A stretch of 64,000 bases of DNA from Mesorhizobium sp. L-8-3. Lineage in GTDB: Bacteria > Pseudomonadota > Alphaproteobacteria > Rhizobiales > Rhizobiaceae. Both the position numbers and the translations under genes were made by a program. The stretch lies in NCBI RefSeq assembly GCF_016756615.1, contig NZ_AP023262.1, forward strand, positions 2,416,501-2,480,500, written 5' to 3'. The notes under the pieces were generated by a model. It had not been told where the DNA came from and made no database searches. It saw nothing but the letters and a program-made list of their open reading frames with translations. Shown here in pieces: positions 44,208-53,036 of this stretch; position 1 is the stretch's first letter; every line of letters begins with the position of its first letter.

Positions 44208-44297
44208 CTAAGGCCGACAGCTATCGAGCGCCTCATTGATCGCCTTGAGCGTAGACGGTCCCATCAGCCCATGCATAGGGCCAGAGTTCAAACCAAG
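44208..44297 (-). pseudogene. Relic of a peptidoglycan-binding domain
   Basis: Between two stops the minus strand reads LGLNSGPMHGLMGPSTLKAI then NEALDSCRP, the pattern of the C-terminal repeat of a PG_binding_1 domain (LGL..G..DG.MGP.T..AI). No catalytic domain remains. It may be the end of an endolysin from a degraded prophage lysis module. Confidence 0.5.
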
Positions 44298-44402
44298 CTA
44301 CGATAGCCGCTGGAGAGTCAGTACGTTCGTCATGAGAGATCAGGAGTGTCTCAGGCGAGGGCTGGACGCACAGAGATCGCCATACCCTTCGAGGGTAGCC
44401 AT

Positions 44403-44615
44403 GGTTCGAAACACAGTAACATGAAATAACTCCGCTTCTCTGCCGATGGTGGGGTCTGGTGTGTCGCCTTTGCGTTCGATCCGGCCCGGCGGGCGATCGT
44501 GCTTGTCGGCGGTGATAAATCCGGCGGTAGCCAGGGTCGATTCTACAGGAAGTTGATTGCGACCGCCGACAGCCGGTTTGACGAACATCTGAAGAGCATG
44601 GAGACGAAGCGATGA
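44403..44615 (+). pseudogene. C-terminal half of a HigB-like (Gp49-family) toxin, with a nonsense codon
   Basis: One frame reads GSKHSNMK, a TAA at 44427-44429 in place of the expected Glu codon, LRFSADGGVWCVAFAFDPAR, then AIVLVGGDKSGGSQGRFYRK and SRFDEHLKSMETKR up to the stop at 44613-44615. This is the canonical second half of Gp49/HigB-like toxins. Its stop overlaps the antitoxin start by four bases (ATGA), as in intact higBA operons. The first half is absent here but present at 39023-39166. Confidence 0.85.
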
Positions 44616-44953
44616 CGGAGCCGTATCGTGCCATACCCCTACGGGATGTGCTCAACCGAATGCCTCGTGAACGGCAGCGGCGAATCGACAAGCGTGCCAA
44701 GGAATTGAAGGATGAGATCGAAGGGCTGCAGGCATTGCGGTCGCTCGCGGAGCGCAGCCAGGAACAGATCGCTCAGAGCCTGGGAATCAAGCAACCGTCG
44801 GTGCATAAGATGGAGAAGCAGGCTGACCTCTACATTTCCACGCTGAGACGGTTCGTAGAGGCCGCTGGCGGCAAGCTCGAATTGCATGTGGAACTCCCGG
44901 GCAAGGGGACTTTTCGGCTGACGGGGCTGGGAGATCTGCGCCCCGACCGATAG
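44612..44953 (+). CDS. XRE-family antitoxin (HigA-like)
   Basis: A 113-residue antitoxin. The helix-turn-helix is LAERSQEQIAQSLGIKQPSVHKMEKQ-like (about residues 48-75), and the C-terminal part (LRRFVEAAGGKLELHVELP) is typical of HigA partners of Gp49-type toxins. The gene is intact although its toxin is broken, so it is an orphan antitoxin that may still repress its own promoter or neutralise related toxins. It is convergent with the ABC ATPase gene, six bases away. Confidence 0.87.
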   Translation: MTEPYRAIPLRDVLNRMPRERQRRIDKRAKELKDEIEGLQALRSLAERSQEQIAQSLGIKQPSVHKMEKQADLYISTLRRFVEAAGGKLELHVELPGKGTFRLTGLGDLRPDR

Positions 44954-44958
44954 AGCCG

Positions 44959-46053
44959 TCAATCGGCCAACGCGACCAGCGCTTCAGGATCGTAGGCCAG
45001 CCGGATCGGAGCGCCGACCGGAATGTCGTCGGCGCCGAAATTGTTGGTCTCGGAGACCGACAGCGGTTTTTCCAGACCCGGAACCTCGACGATCAGATGG
45101 GTGATCTCGCCGAAATAGTGCCGGTCGACGACCGTACCCGCCACTTCGAATTTCGCCCTGGCGTCGTCCCACAGCACACGCAGCCGCTCCGGCCGGATGC
45201 CGAGCGTGGCGCCGCTGCCGTTGCGGACGAAAGCCTTTGGTTTTTCCGTCGTAACCCGCCCGAAGGCCATGGTGTCGACGGTCAGCGAGCCACTGTCGTC
45301 ATCGACGATCTCGGCCTGGATGAAATTCATGCCGCCGAGGAAATCCGCGACCTGGCGGTTCGTCGGCTGCTGGTAGATCTCCTTGGGCGCCGCGACCTGG
45401 GCGATGCGGCCGCCGAACATCACCGCGATGCGGTCGGACATGGCAAGCGCCTCGTACTGGTCGTGCGTGACCAGCACGAAAGTGATGCCCACGGTGCGCT
45501 GCAGGTGACGCAACTCCACCTGCATCTGCTCGCGCAGCTTCTTGTCGAGCGCCGACAGCGGCTCGTCGAGCAGGAGCACCTTGGGGCGCATCACCAGCGC
45601 GCGCGCAAGCGCCACCCGCTGCCGCTGGCCGCCGGAAAGCTCCGTCGCTCCGCGCTTGCCGAGGCCGGCCAGCGACACCTGCGCCAGCGCCTCGTCGACC
45701 CGGCGCTTTTCTTCCCGGGCATCGAGGCGCAGGCGCTTCAGGCCGTAGGCGACATTCTGTTCGACATTGAGATGGGGAAATATCGCGTAGCTCTGGAAGA
45801 CCATGTTGGTCGGCCGCCGGTTCGGCGGAATGCCGTCCATGGGCTGGCCGTCGATCAGGATCCGGCCTGATGTCGGCGTATCGAAGCCGGCGATCATCCT
45901 GAGCAGCGTGGTCTTGCCGCAGCCGGAAGGGCCCAGCAGCGAAAAGAACTCGCCCTCGCGGATCGTGAGCGAAGCGCTGTCGAGTGCCTTGAACGCGCCG
46001 TAGCTGCGGGTGACGTCGGCGATCTCGATCATCGTCTTGTCAGGCAAGGGCAA
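44959..46053 (-). CDS. Polyamine-type ABC transporter ATP-binding protein (PotA class)
   Basis: ATPase of about 364 residues: Walker A GPSGCGKTT, signature ELSGGQRQRVALARA, Walker B LLLDEPLSALD, H-loop THDQYEALAMSDR, and a C-terminal TOBE domain (GATLGIRPERLRVL). Start: TTG 46053 has GGAG six bases upstream and overlaps the permease gene by 14 bases; ATG 46032 is the alternative. It is the last gene of the potB-potC-potA unit. The matching binding protein gene is at 35.3 kb, separated by the accessory segment. Confidence 0.9.
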   Translation of the reverse strand: MPLPDKTMIEIADVTRSYGAFKALDSASLTIREGEFFSLLGPSGCGKTTLLRMIAGFDTPTSGRILIDGQPMDGIPPNRRPTNMVFQSYAIFPHLNVEQNVAYGLKRLRLDAREEKRRVDEALAQVSLAGLGKRGATELSGGQRQRVALARALVMRPKVLLLDEPLSALDKKLREQMQVELRHLQRTVGITFVLVTHDQYEALAMSDRIAVMFGGRIAQVAAPKEIYQQPTNRQVADFLGGMNFIQAEIVDDDSGSLTVDTMAFGRVTTEKPKAFVRNGSGATLGIRPERLRVLWDDARAKFEVAGTVVDRHYFGEITHLIVEVPGLEKPLSVSETNNFGADDIPVGAPIRLAYDPEALVALAD

Positions 46054-46861
46054 CTCCCGCGGACTTGATGCGCGTCTCGGCGCGGCGGCGCAGCATTTCG
46101 GCTGCCGTGAGCAGCACGAAGGAACCGACCAGCAGCAGCGTGCCGAGCGCCAGCACGCCGGGCAGCTTCGCGGCGAAACGCAACTGGCCCCAGATATAGA
46201 CGGGCAGCGTCGTTTCCGTGCCGGCGAGGAAATAGGCCATGATGAACTCGTCGAGCGAGATGGTGAAGGAGACGAGCAGCGACGAGATGATGGCCGGCGC
46301 GACCATGGGCAGCGTCACGCGCCAGAACGTGCCGAAGGCGGTTTCGCCGAGGTCGGCCGAGGCCTCCTCCAGGCTCCGGTCGAAACCTTCGAAACCCGAC
46401 GTGAGCACGGTCACCGAGTAGGGCACGCAGATCAGCACGTGGCCGAGCACGACAGTGAGGAGGGAAAGCTCGAGCCCGAGCGACAAAAGCACCAGCAGCA
46501 TGGCGATGGCGACGATGATCTCCGGCAGCACCAGCGGCGCCATGATCAGCCCGTTGATCGAGCGCCGACCGGCGAAACGGTAGCGCGTCAGCGCGCGGGC
46601 CGCGCATATGCCGAGAACCGTCGCGAGCAGGGCGGCAGAAACGGCCACGACGAGACTGTTGCGGGCTGCGTCGAGCAGTGCGGGCGTGTGCGGCAAGCCG
46701 GCATACCATTTGAGCGTCACGCCCTGCAGCGGGAATTTCGGCGTCGCCGCGGTGTTGACCGAGAAGATCGGCAGGAACAGCACGGGCAGATAGAGGAAGC
46801 CCAGATAGAGGAAGGCATAGACGGGCAGCCAGTTGCCGAGAAAGCGGCGCGTCGGGGTCAT
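46040..46861 (-). CDS. Polyamine-type ABC transporter permease (PotC class)
   Basis: A 273-residue inner-membrane permease with six hydrophobic segments. The EAA loop EEASADLGETAFGTFWRVTLP lies near residues 165-185 and is followed by SLDEFIMAYFLAG, as in PotC/PotI. Its start overlaps the stop of the PotB-class gene by four bases (ATGA), and its end overlaps the ATPase gene. Confidence 0.9.
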   Translation of the reverse strand: MTPTRRFLGNWLPVYAFLYLGFLYLPVLFLPIFSVNTAATPKFPLQGVTLKWYAGLPHTPALLDAARNSLVVAVSAALLATVLGICAARALTRYRFAGRRSINGLIMAPLVLPEIIVAIAMLLVLLSLGLELSLLTVVLGHVLICVPYSVTVLTSGFEGFDRSLEEASADLGETAFGTFWRVTLPMVAPAIISSLLVSFTISLDEFIMAYFLAGTETTLPVYIWGQLRFAAKLPGVLALGTLLLVGSFVLLTAAEMLRRRAETRIKSAGVALA

Positions 46862-47775
46862 CGCGCGAGCCTCGCGGCCGAGCGGATCAGGAAGACGGTC
46901 GCCGCGGCCATCGCCGTGACGGCTGCCATGGTGGCCACGGACAAGGCGGCGCCCAACGGCCAGTTCGCGCCCTTCAGGAACTGCGTCTGGATCGCGGTGG
47001 AGATCATGACGCCGTCCTTGCCGCCCACCAGCTTCGGCGTGACATAGTCGCCGACCGTCGGGATCATGACGATGAGCATCGCCGCGACCACGCCCGGAAT
47101 GGAGAGCGGCAGCGTCACGCGCAGGAAACGCAGGATCGGCCCGTCTCCCAGATCGGTCGCGGTCTCGAGCAAGGTGCGGTCGACTTTCTCCAGCGACACG
47201 AAGATCGGCAGGATCGCGAAGGCGGCCCAGGCATGGGTCAGGGTGATGATGACGGCGCTGGTATTGTAGAGCAGCGCGGTGGACGGCTCGTCGATGAGGC
47301 CTAGCCCGAGCAGGCCGGAGTTGAGCACGCCGTTGTAACCCAGGATGACCTTCCACGACATCACCCGCAGCAGGTAGCTGGTCCAGAACGGGATGGTGAT
47401 CAGGAAGAGCCACAGGTTCTTGTGGCTGCCGCCGTGGAAGGAGATGAAGTAGGCGATCGGATAGGCGAGCACGACGGTCAGGGCGCTGACCACGAGCGAG
47501 ACATAGAGCGATCGGAACAGCAGGTCGCGATAGATCGGCTCGGTCAGCGCGACGCGGTAGTTCTCCAGCGTGAAGTTGCGATCGACCGTCAGATAGTCCT
47601 GGGTCCAGAAGCTGTAGGCGATCACCAGAAGGATCGGCAGGCCGAGCAGGATCAGCGCGTAGAGGAAGGTCGGGCTCACCAGGGCCAGCCCCTTGGCCTG
47701 TTCCGACTGCAGAAGGGATCGCCGTCCTGCGCGAGGCGCCGGCAACGGGGACGACCCTTCCGCAGCCACCGTCAT
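46858..47775 (-). CDS. Polyamine-type ABC transporter permease (PotB class)
   Basis: A 305-residue permease with six transmembrane segments; FWTSYLLRVMSWKVILGYNG and the EAA loop LETATDLGDGPILRFLRVTLP with VGDYVTPKLVGG are typical of PotB/PotH. First gene of the transporter unit. Its start at 47775 lies 153 bases from operator site B, in the intergenic region shared with the divergent aminotransferase. Confidence 0.9.
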   Translation of the reverse strand: MTVAAEGSSPLPAPRAGRRSLLQSEQAKGLALVSPTFLYALILLGLPILLVIAYSFWTQDYLTVDRNFTLENYRVALTEPIYRDLLFRSLYVSLVVSALTVVLAYPIAYFISFHGGSHKNLWLFLITIPFWTSYLLRVMSWKVILGYNGVLNSGLLGLGLIDEPSTALLYNTSAVIITLTHAWAAFAILPIFVSLEKVDRTLLETATDLGDGPILRFLRVTLPLSIPGVVAAMLIVMIPTVGDYVTPKLVGGKDGVMISTAIQTQFLKGANWPLGAALSVATMAAVTAMAAATVFLIRSAARLAR

Positions 47776-47927
47776 TGGAGGGCTCCGGGCGCGGGCTCGG
47801 GTCTTTCGGCTTCCGCCATTATGTGTCCCATCGAACAGGCCGGTCCAGCGCGTTCCCTTGCACGGCCGGCTTTTCCAGCATCATGCGCATCCCTCGGTCG
47901 AAATCAAGCGTCATTCCTTGATTTTGA

Positions 47928-47943
47928 TTGAACGGACATTCAA
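47928..47943. promoter_or_regulatory. BetI/TetR-type operator, site B
   Basis: TTGAACGGACATTCAA between potBCA (minus) and the aminotransferase gene (plus). Same 16-bp architecture as sites A and C. Confidence 0.75.
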
Positions 47944-48028
47944 AATAGTGCACATGTTCCCTTGTTTTCCGAGGCTTGGACGAGTGGTCTTCATGCTTGG
48001 ACCCGTCCCACATGGAGGATGATGCGAG

Positions 48029-49438
48029 ATGGCTGCCCTGAAGGACCTGGACAAGACGGTGCGCGGGGAAAGCGATGCGGTCGAAGCCGCGAAACGGCAT
48101 CTCGTGCAGCCCTGGCCATATGCCGGCTCGATCGGCACGGAAGCACGCAGCCTCATCGGCAGCGGGGAGGGCATCTACATTATGGACGGCGACGGCAAGC
48201 GGCTGATCGACGGTCCGGCCGGCATGTGGTGCGTCAATGTCGGGCACCGCCGCAAGGAGCTTGCCGAGGTGATGTACGCGCAGGCCATGGAGCTATCCTA
48301 CAACACGCCCTGGTACACGATGAACGAGCCCTCGGCCGTGCTGGCCGAGCGCATTGCCGGGCACGCGCCGGGTGATCTCGACCATGTGTTCCTCACCACG
48401 GGCGGTTCCTCGGCCGTGGAAAGCGCACTGCGTTTCATGCAGTTCTACAACAATGTGCGCGGCAGGCCGGAAAAGAAGCTGATCCTGTCGCGCGGCGGCG
48501 CCTATCACGGCTCGACCTATCTCTCGGGTTCGCTGAACGGGCGACCGCGCGACCGCGACTGGATGGACGGCGCCGACGATCTCGTCGTGAAGCTGTCGGC
48601 GCCCAATCCGTTCCGCCGACCCGCCGGCGTCTCGGTTGAGGTCTTTGCCGACCGGCTCGTATCCGAATTCGAGGCAACGGTCGGTCGCCTCGGCGCCGAT
48701 CGCATCGGCGCCTTCATTGGCGAGCCCATCCAGGCTTCCGGCGGCGTCATCGTGCCGCCCGGTGGCTATCTGAAGCGCATCCGTGAGATATGCCGCTACT
48801 ACGACATCCTATACGTGTCGGACGAGGTGGTGACCGGCTTCGGCCGGCTGGGGCACGTCTTCGCCTCCGGCGAGGTCTTCGGGATCGAACCCGACATCAT
48901 CACTTTCGCCAAGGGCGTGACATCGGGTTATTTTCCGCTCGGCGGCATGGTGGTCTCGGCGCGCCTGATGGATGAACTGCGCAGGTCCAATCACCCCGAT
49001 GCGATGTTCGGCCACGGGCTGACCTACACCAGCCATCCCGTCGGTTGCGCGGTGGCGCTGAAGAATCTCGATCTGCTCGAGGACGGTATCCTCGACCATG
49101 CCCGGGCCATGGGCCCCTATTTCCAGGAGCGGCTGAAGACGCTCGAGGAACTGCCGCTGGTCGGCGAGGTGCGGGGGATGGGCCTCATGGGCTGCGTCGA
49201 ATGCGTCGCCGACAAGGAGAGCCGGGATCCGCTGCAACTCGACAAGGATGTCGGTCGGCGCATCGACGCCCACTGCCATGAACTGGGGCTCCTGGTGCGG
49301 CCGCTGATCAATATGTGCGTGATGTCGCCGCCGCTCGTCATCACCCGCGATCAGATCGACGACATGGTCGCGATCCTGCGCGAGGGCATCTCGCGGACGA
49401 TGGACGATCTGAGGCGGGAAGGGGTGTGGAACGAATAG
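48029..49438 (+). CDS. Class III PLP-dependent aminotransferase (SpuC/omega-amino acid type)
   Basis: A 469-residue aminotransferase. The cofactor lysine is in ITFAKGVTSGYFPLGG, the pyridoxal-stacking region includes LTTGGSSAVESALRF, and VSDEVVTGFGRLG holds the conserved Asp. It most resembles polyamine- or omega-amino acid:pyruvate transaminases. A strong GGAGGATG lies upstream of the ATG. It is divergent from the polyamine-type transporter with operator B between, so it probably deaminates the imported amine. Confidence 0.88.
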   Translation: MAALKDLDKTVRGESDAVEAAKRHLVQPWPYAGSIGTEARSLIGSGEGIYIMDGDGKRLIDGPAGMWCVNVGHRRKELAEVMYAQAMELSYNTPWYTMNEPSAVLAERIAGHAPGDLDHVFLTTGGSSAVESALRFMQFYNNVRGRPEKKLILSRGGAYHGSTYLSGSLNGRPRDRDWMDGADDLVVKLSAPNPFRRPAGVSVEVFADRLVSEFEATVGRLGADRIGAFIGEPIQASGGVIVPPGGYLKRIREICRYYDILYVSDEVVTGFGRLGHVFASGEVFGIEPDIITFAKGVTSGYFPLGGMVVSARLMDELRRSNHPDAMFGHGLTYTSHPVGCAVALKNLDLLEDGILDHARAMGPYFQERLKTLEELPLVGEVRGMGLMGCVECVADKESRDPLQLDKDVGRRIDAHCHELGLLVRPLINMCVMSPPLVITRDQIDDMVAILREGISRTMDDLRREGVWNE

Positions 49439-49671
49439 AAGGCAACGAATAGCCAACAGAGAATACTGAAGCCGATGAGCATAACGCGCGATGTTCGCAA
49501 AGCTCTATTTTCGATACTTGCTGCCGTTCCTATTCTGAGACCTACGATAACTTTTGACCTATTGCAGACCTTGCTTGGTCGAGTGTGGTTGGAGCGTTTG
49601 ACCCGTGAGGCGACACCCAGAGAATGTCCGCTTTCGTGAGGTCTGATGGAACCTGATCTCGTCGGCGAGCG

Positions 49672-50694
49672 CTATGCGTGAAGTGCTCGAATCCAGTCAT
49701 CGAACCCTTGGCCTTCGCTTGGCCTGACGGGAGAGATTTCGGCGCCGGCTTCCGCATACTGGGTCGTCAAAGCGCGTATGTCTCGTGCGGATTGCCCGTA
49801 CTGCTGCTTGAATGCGCGGGCAAAATGATCGCTGCGTAGAAACCCGAACTCCGCAGCAACTTCGGAAATACGCCTGGTTTCTCTCGAATCAGACAGGACT
49901 GTCTTTATGCGCTCAAGCCGCCTGCTCTGGATGTAGCGCAGCACACCTCCCTCCTGATCGAACAATCGGTAGAGCGTTCTTCGGGACACGCCTACGGCAT
50001 TGCAGATCGCATCGGTGCTCAACTTGGCGGAATGGAGGTGTGCCTCGACAAAACGCTTCGCCCGACGCTGCAGGACCAGTTCGAGACCCGGACGCGCCGC
50101 TTCAAGATTGGCAAGGGAGGGGGCGAGGCACGCCGTCAGCATCTCGCATGTCGCTCGGCTGAGCGCCTGTTCGTCACCCGCCGGCAACGTGGGCAGCCGC
50201 CGCGCTAGCAGACCCAGGTATTCGGCCAGGAGGGCCGCGTAAGGACCGGACGGCGCACCCCCATGAAGAGCGCCTAGGTTGGGGAGGCGATCCTCAACCA
50301 GCGACCTTGGCAAGAACAACGCCACGAGACTGCAATTCGGTTCGTCGCTGACCAATTCGCAAGAAAGATCAAGCACTGAAACCTGGCCGGCCCTCCCTTC
50401 GAACTCACCCCGTGGCGTCTGGGCTCTCCAGCCGCCCGTGCGATACAGATTGAGGACAAAGTGATCCATGCCGTCTCGGCGCACCCGCGCCGACGATCTG
50501 ACATATCGCTGCCCGCCAAGATCAGCGTTGGTGACGACCATGTCGCCGAGTTGGAAGGCATCGACGCTCGCGTTGAATGTCGTTTCGGCGTCGCCAGAAA
50601 GTCGCTCGACGTCGAAAACAACTGCGATACTCTCTCGCCAGATATCGAATTGCTGGGTCGAGAAACGGCTGCTGGGAATAGTCGAAGGATTCAC
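49672..50694 (-). CDS. AraC-family regulator (AraC-binding-like N-terminus)
   Basis: A 340-residue regulator. The N-terminal domain (DIWRESIAVVFDVERL ... FQLGDMVVTNADLGG) is of the AraC_binding_2 type found in aromatic or phenolic regulators. The C-terminal helix-turn-helix pair shows LSTDAICNAVGVSRRTLYRLF and ISEVAAEFGFLRSDHFARAFK. The GTG at 50694 is chosen because GGGGAGGGA lies directly upstream; an ATG at 50715 precedes that site. The divergent neighbour is an SMI1/KNR4-like gene; the DUF1254 genes further on may be its targets. Confidence 0.85.
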   Translation of the reverse strand: MNPSTIPSSRFSTQQFDIWRESIAVVFDVERLSGDAETTFNASVDAFQLGDMVVTNADLGGQRYVRSSARVRRDGMDHFVLNLYRTGGWRAQTPRGEFEGRAGQVSVLDLSCELVSDEPNCSLVALFLPRSLVEDRLPNLGALHGGAPSGPYAALLAEYLGLLARRLPTLPAGDEQALSRATCEMLTACLAPSLANLEAARPGLELVLQRRAKRFVEAHLHSAKLSTDAICNAVGVSRRTLYRLFDQEGGVLRYIQSRRLERIKTVLSDSRETRRISEVAAEFGFLRSDHFARAFKQQYGQSARDIRALTTQYAEAGAEISPVRPSEGQGFDDWIRALHA

Positions 50695-50856
50695 AGTCCC
50701 TCCCCTTTGCCTCATCAGGTGTCGCCTTAGATTGGCACGCTGAGTCAAGTTTTGGCACGGATGTGGTCTTGAGACCAGTCGCAGCGAGCCTATCCTCGCG
50801 TTCGAACTTCTTGCCCTGGGAAACATCGAGCCGCTTCACCTCACGGAGGAGTGCCT

Positions 50857-51432
50857 ATGCCCATCCAGTTCGATTCCGTGCGGTCGCTGGAGCGCATCGA
50901 AGCCTGGGTTGCTCGGAACCATCCAGATCGCCTGCCGTTCGTTCGACCAGGCGCAGATGCCTGCACCCTTCAACGGATCGAGGCCAAATTCGGGAAAGCG
51001 CTGCCTTCCGAGATTCGGCTTCTCTACGCCGCCCATGACGGCCAGCCGGAGGGGGCGCCCGCCCTCTACCTTAATCAGCGATGGCTACCGCTTGATCTCG
51101 TGGCTGTGGCTTGGGAGGATCTTTGTCTCCGGTACGGCGCCGGTGACGAACTGCATCTGGCCGCACTGACAGGCGGCCAGCCTCTCCCGCACGCTGCGAT
51201 TTGGTCGGCAAGTTGGCTGCCTCTCTTCGGCAGTCCGCGCGGTGATCACTATTGCATTGATCTGCGGCCAGAGCGCCCTGATCGGGACGGCCAAGTCATC
51301 TGGTTTCTCTACGATCAGAGAGACCGCACCGTCGTTGCCCAAAGCATCGGCGAACTCCTTTTGCGGGTTGCCGATGGTCTCGACGCCGGAAAGTGGCATC
51401 TGGACGATGGATACGATGGACTGAGCGACTAA
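50857..51432 (+). CDS. SMI1/KNR4 (SUKH) family protein
   Basis: A 191-residue cytosolic protein. The order of motifs fits SUKH proteins: IEAKFGKALPSEIRLLYAAHDGQ near residues 40-65, WLPLFGSPRGDHYCIDL in the middle and VIWFLYDQRDRTVVAQS near the end. The family includes immunity proteins against nuclease toxins, but no toxin is adjacent, so a housekeeping or orphan immunity role is possible. ATG 50857 has GGAGG seven bases upstream. Confidence 0.8.
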   Translation: MPIQFDSVRSLERIEAWVARNHPDRLPFVRPGADACTLQRIEAKFGKALPSEIRLLYAAHDGQPEGAPALYLNQRWLPLDLVAVAWEDLCLRYGAGDELHLAALTGGQPLPHAAIWSASWLPLFGSPRGDHYCIDLRPERPDRDGQVIWFLYDQRDRTVVAQSIGELLLRVADGLDAGKWHLDDGYDGLSD

Positions 51433-51483
51433 GCATCACTTTAGGCGAGGCTGATCTGGCCTTGAGCGGCCAGAATATAGGAG

Positions 51484-52968
51484 GTGAAAATGTATAGGTC
51501 AGTATTTCTGGCTGCAACGATAACGTCGATGCTGTCAGCGTCCTCGGTCCTGGCCCAGGAGGTGACTGCTCCGCCCCTTGTCGAGCAGATAAACAACGGC
51601 AACTGGCTGCCGCAGGCCGAAGCCGAGGCCCTGCGTGACGAGCTGTTCTATCAGCGCGCCATCCACGCCTACATGACCATGCTGCCGGCGCTGAACACGA
51701 TCGGCATGCGCGACGGCTCCGAGGCGGCGTTCGGCAAGGGCTATAACGTCCTTCCCATCTGGAAGGACCGGATGGATTCGCGCGCCTGGATCCCGACGCC
51801 CAATGGCGACGTCATCTACTCTTTGACCTTTCTCGACCTGAAAGAGACCGGCCCGCTGGTCGTCGCTGCGCCGCGCGATGTCATCGGCATGTTCACCGAT
51901 TTATTCCAGCGCACCATCACCGACGTCGGCCTGATCGGCCCGGACCGCGCGCGCGGCGGCCTCTATCTGCTGCTGCCGCCGGACTATGACGGCGAGATCC
52001 CGCAGGGTTATTTTTCGTTCAAGTCGAAGACCTACAACGTCATGCTGTTCTTCCGCACCGTGATGGGGAAGGGCGCGACCGCCCCAGACCCGAAGCAGGC
52101 CGTCGCGCTGGCGGAGCAGACGCGCATCTACCCGCTGTGGGCTTCGGAAAAAGACACCAAGCCGATGGAGTTTCCGAACGGCAGCGGCAAGCGCATCCAG
52201 ATGATGTATCCGGTCGACAATGAGTTCTGGGCGAAGCTGAAGGCGTTTGTGGACTACGAGCCGGTCTCGGCCATCGATCCCGAATTGCGCGGCGTGCTGG
52301 CCTCGATCGGCATCGTCAAGGGCCAGCCTTTTGAGCCGACCGCAAAGCAGCAGGAGCTGCTGAAAAAAGCGGTCGAGACGGCGCCCCGGATGATCCTGGC
52401 GACACGGCAGCTCGGCCGCCCGGACGGGCGCGAACTCTACTACAAGGACCGACAGTACGTGAACCAATGGGCCGGGGCCACGTCCGAATGGCTGCAGAAC
52501 GGCTATCTCGATGTCGACCAGCGGGCCGGCTTCTTCCAGATCGCCTTTTCGTCGGCGCCAGCCATGGTCATGCACACGCTGGGAGCGGGATCGAAATATC
52601 CGAACACGGTCAGGGACTCCAACGGCGAGTTCCTGAACGGCTCGAACACCTACAAGCTGCACTTGCCACCCAATGCGCCGGCCGCGCTGTTCTGGGCCGT
52701 CACCCTCTACAACGTCACCGACGGTACGATGGTGGAAACACCGCAACTAATGCCGTCGATCAACAGTTTGAATGAAGCCGTGGCGAAAAACGCAGACGGC
52801 TCGATCGACTTGTGGTTCGGTCCGTCCAAGCCCGCGGATGCACCGGACACGAATTTCATCCAGACCGTCAACGCGCGGAATTTCATCGCGGCCTTGCGGC
52901 TCTACGGCACGGGTGTCGAGTTCTTCGATCAGACCTGGAAGCCGGACGACGTCGTCAAACTCAATTAA
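51484..52968 (+). CDS. Exported DUF1254/DUF1214 protein 1
   Basis: A 494-residue protein with signal peptide ([20 protein letters not shown] ... LAQ), an N-terminal DUF1254 domain (about 60-200, with [17 protein letters not shown]) and a C-terminal DUF1214 domain (about 370-480, with [17 protein letters not shown]). The biochemical role of this common family is not known. A paralogue follows 68 bases later. AGGAGG precedes the ATG at 51484. Confidence 0.87.
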   Translation: MKMYRSVFLAATITSMLSASSVLAQEVTAPPLVEQINNGNWLPQAEAEALRDELFYQRAIHAYMTMLPALNTIGMRDGSEAAFGKGYNVLPIWKDRMDSRAWIPTPNGDVIYSLTFLDLKETGPLVVAAPRDVIGMFTDLFQRTITDVGLIGPDRARGGLYLLLPPDYDGEIPQGYFSFKSKTYNVMLFFRTVMGKGATAPDPKQAVALAEQTRIYPLWASEKDTKPMEFPNGSGKRIQMMYPVDNEFWAKLKAFVDYEPVSAIDPELRGVLASIGIVKGQPFEPTAKQQELLKKAVETAPRMILATRQLGRPDGRELYYKDRQYVNQWAGATSEWLQNGYLDVDQRAGFFQIAFSSAPAMVMHTLGAGSKYPNTVRDSNGEFLNGSNTYKLHLPPNAPAALFWAVTLYNVTDGTMVETPQLMPSINSLNEAVAKNADGSIDLWFGPSKPADAPDTNFIQTVNARNFIAALRLYGTGVEFFDQTWKPDDVVKLN

Positions 52969-53036
52969 CCACCAACAACGTCCGCTCGGCGGCTGACATT
53001 GCCGGGCCTTTCAACCGACGGAGAAGGAGCGATCCG

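Noticed and set aside
44300..44430. Possible eroded N-terminal half of the toxin directly before the C-half
   Set aside because: A weak VQDEL-like resemblance can be forced near 44340, but no continuous frame or start fits; the half at 39023 is a far better match.
50915..50939. EcfG-type promoter match (GGAAC, 16 bases, CGTT)
   Set aside because: It lies inside the SMI1/KNR4-like coding region, far from the stress island. About one chance match is expected in a window of this size.
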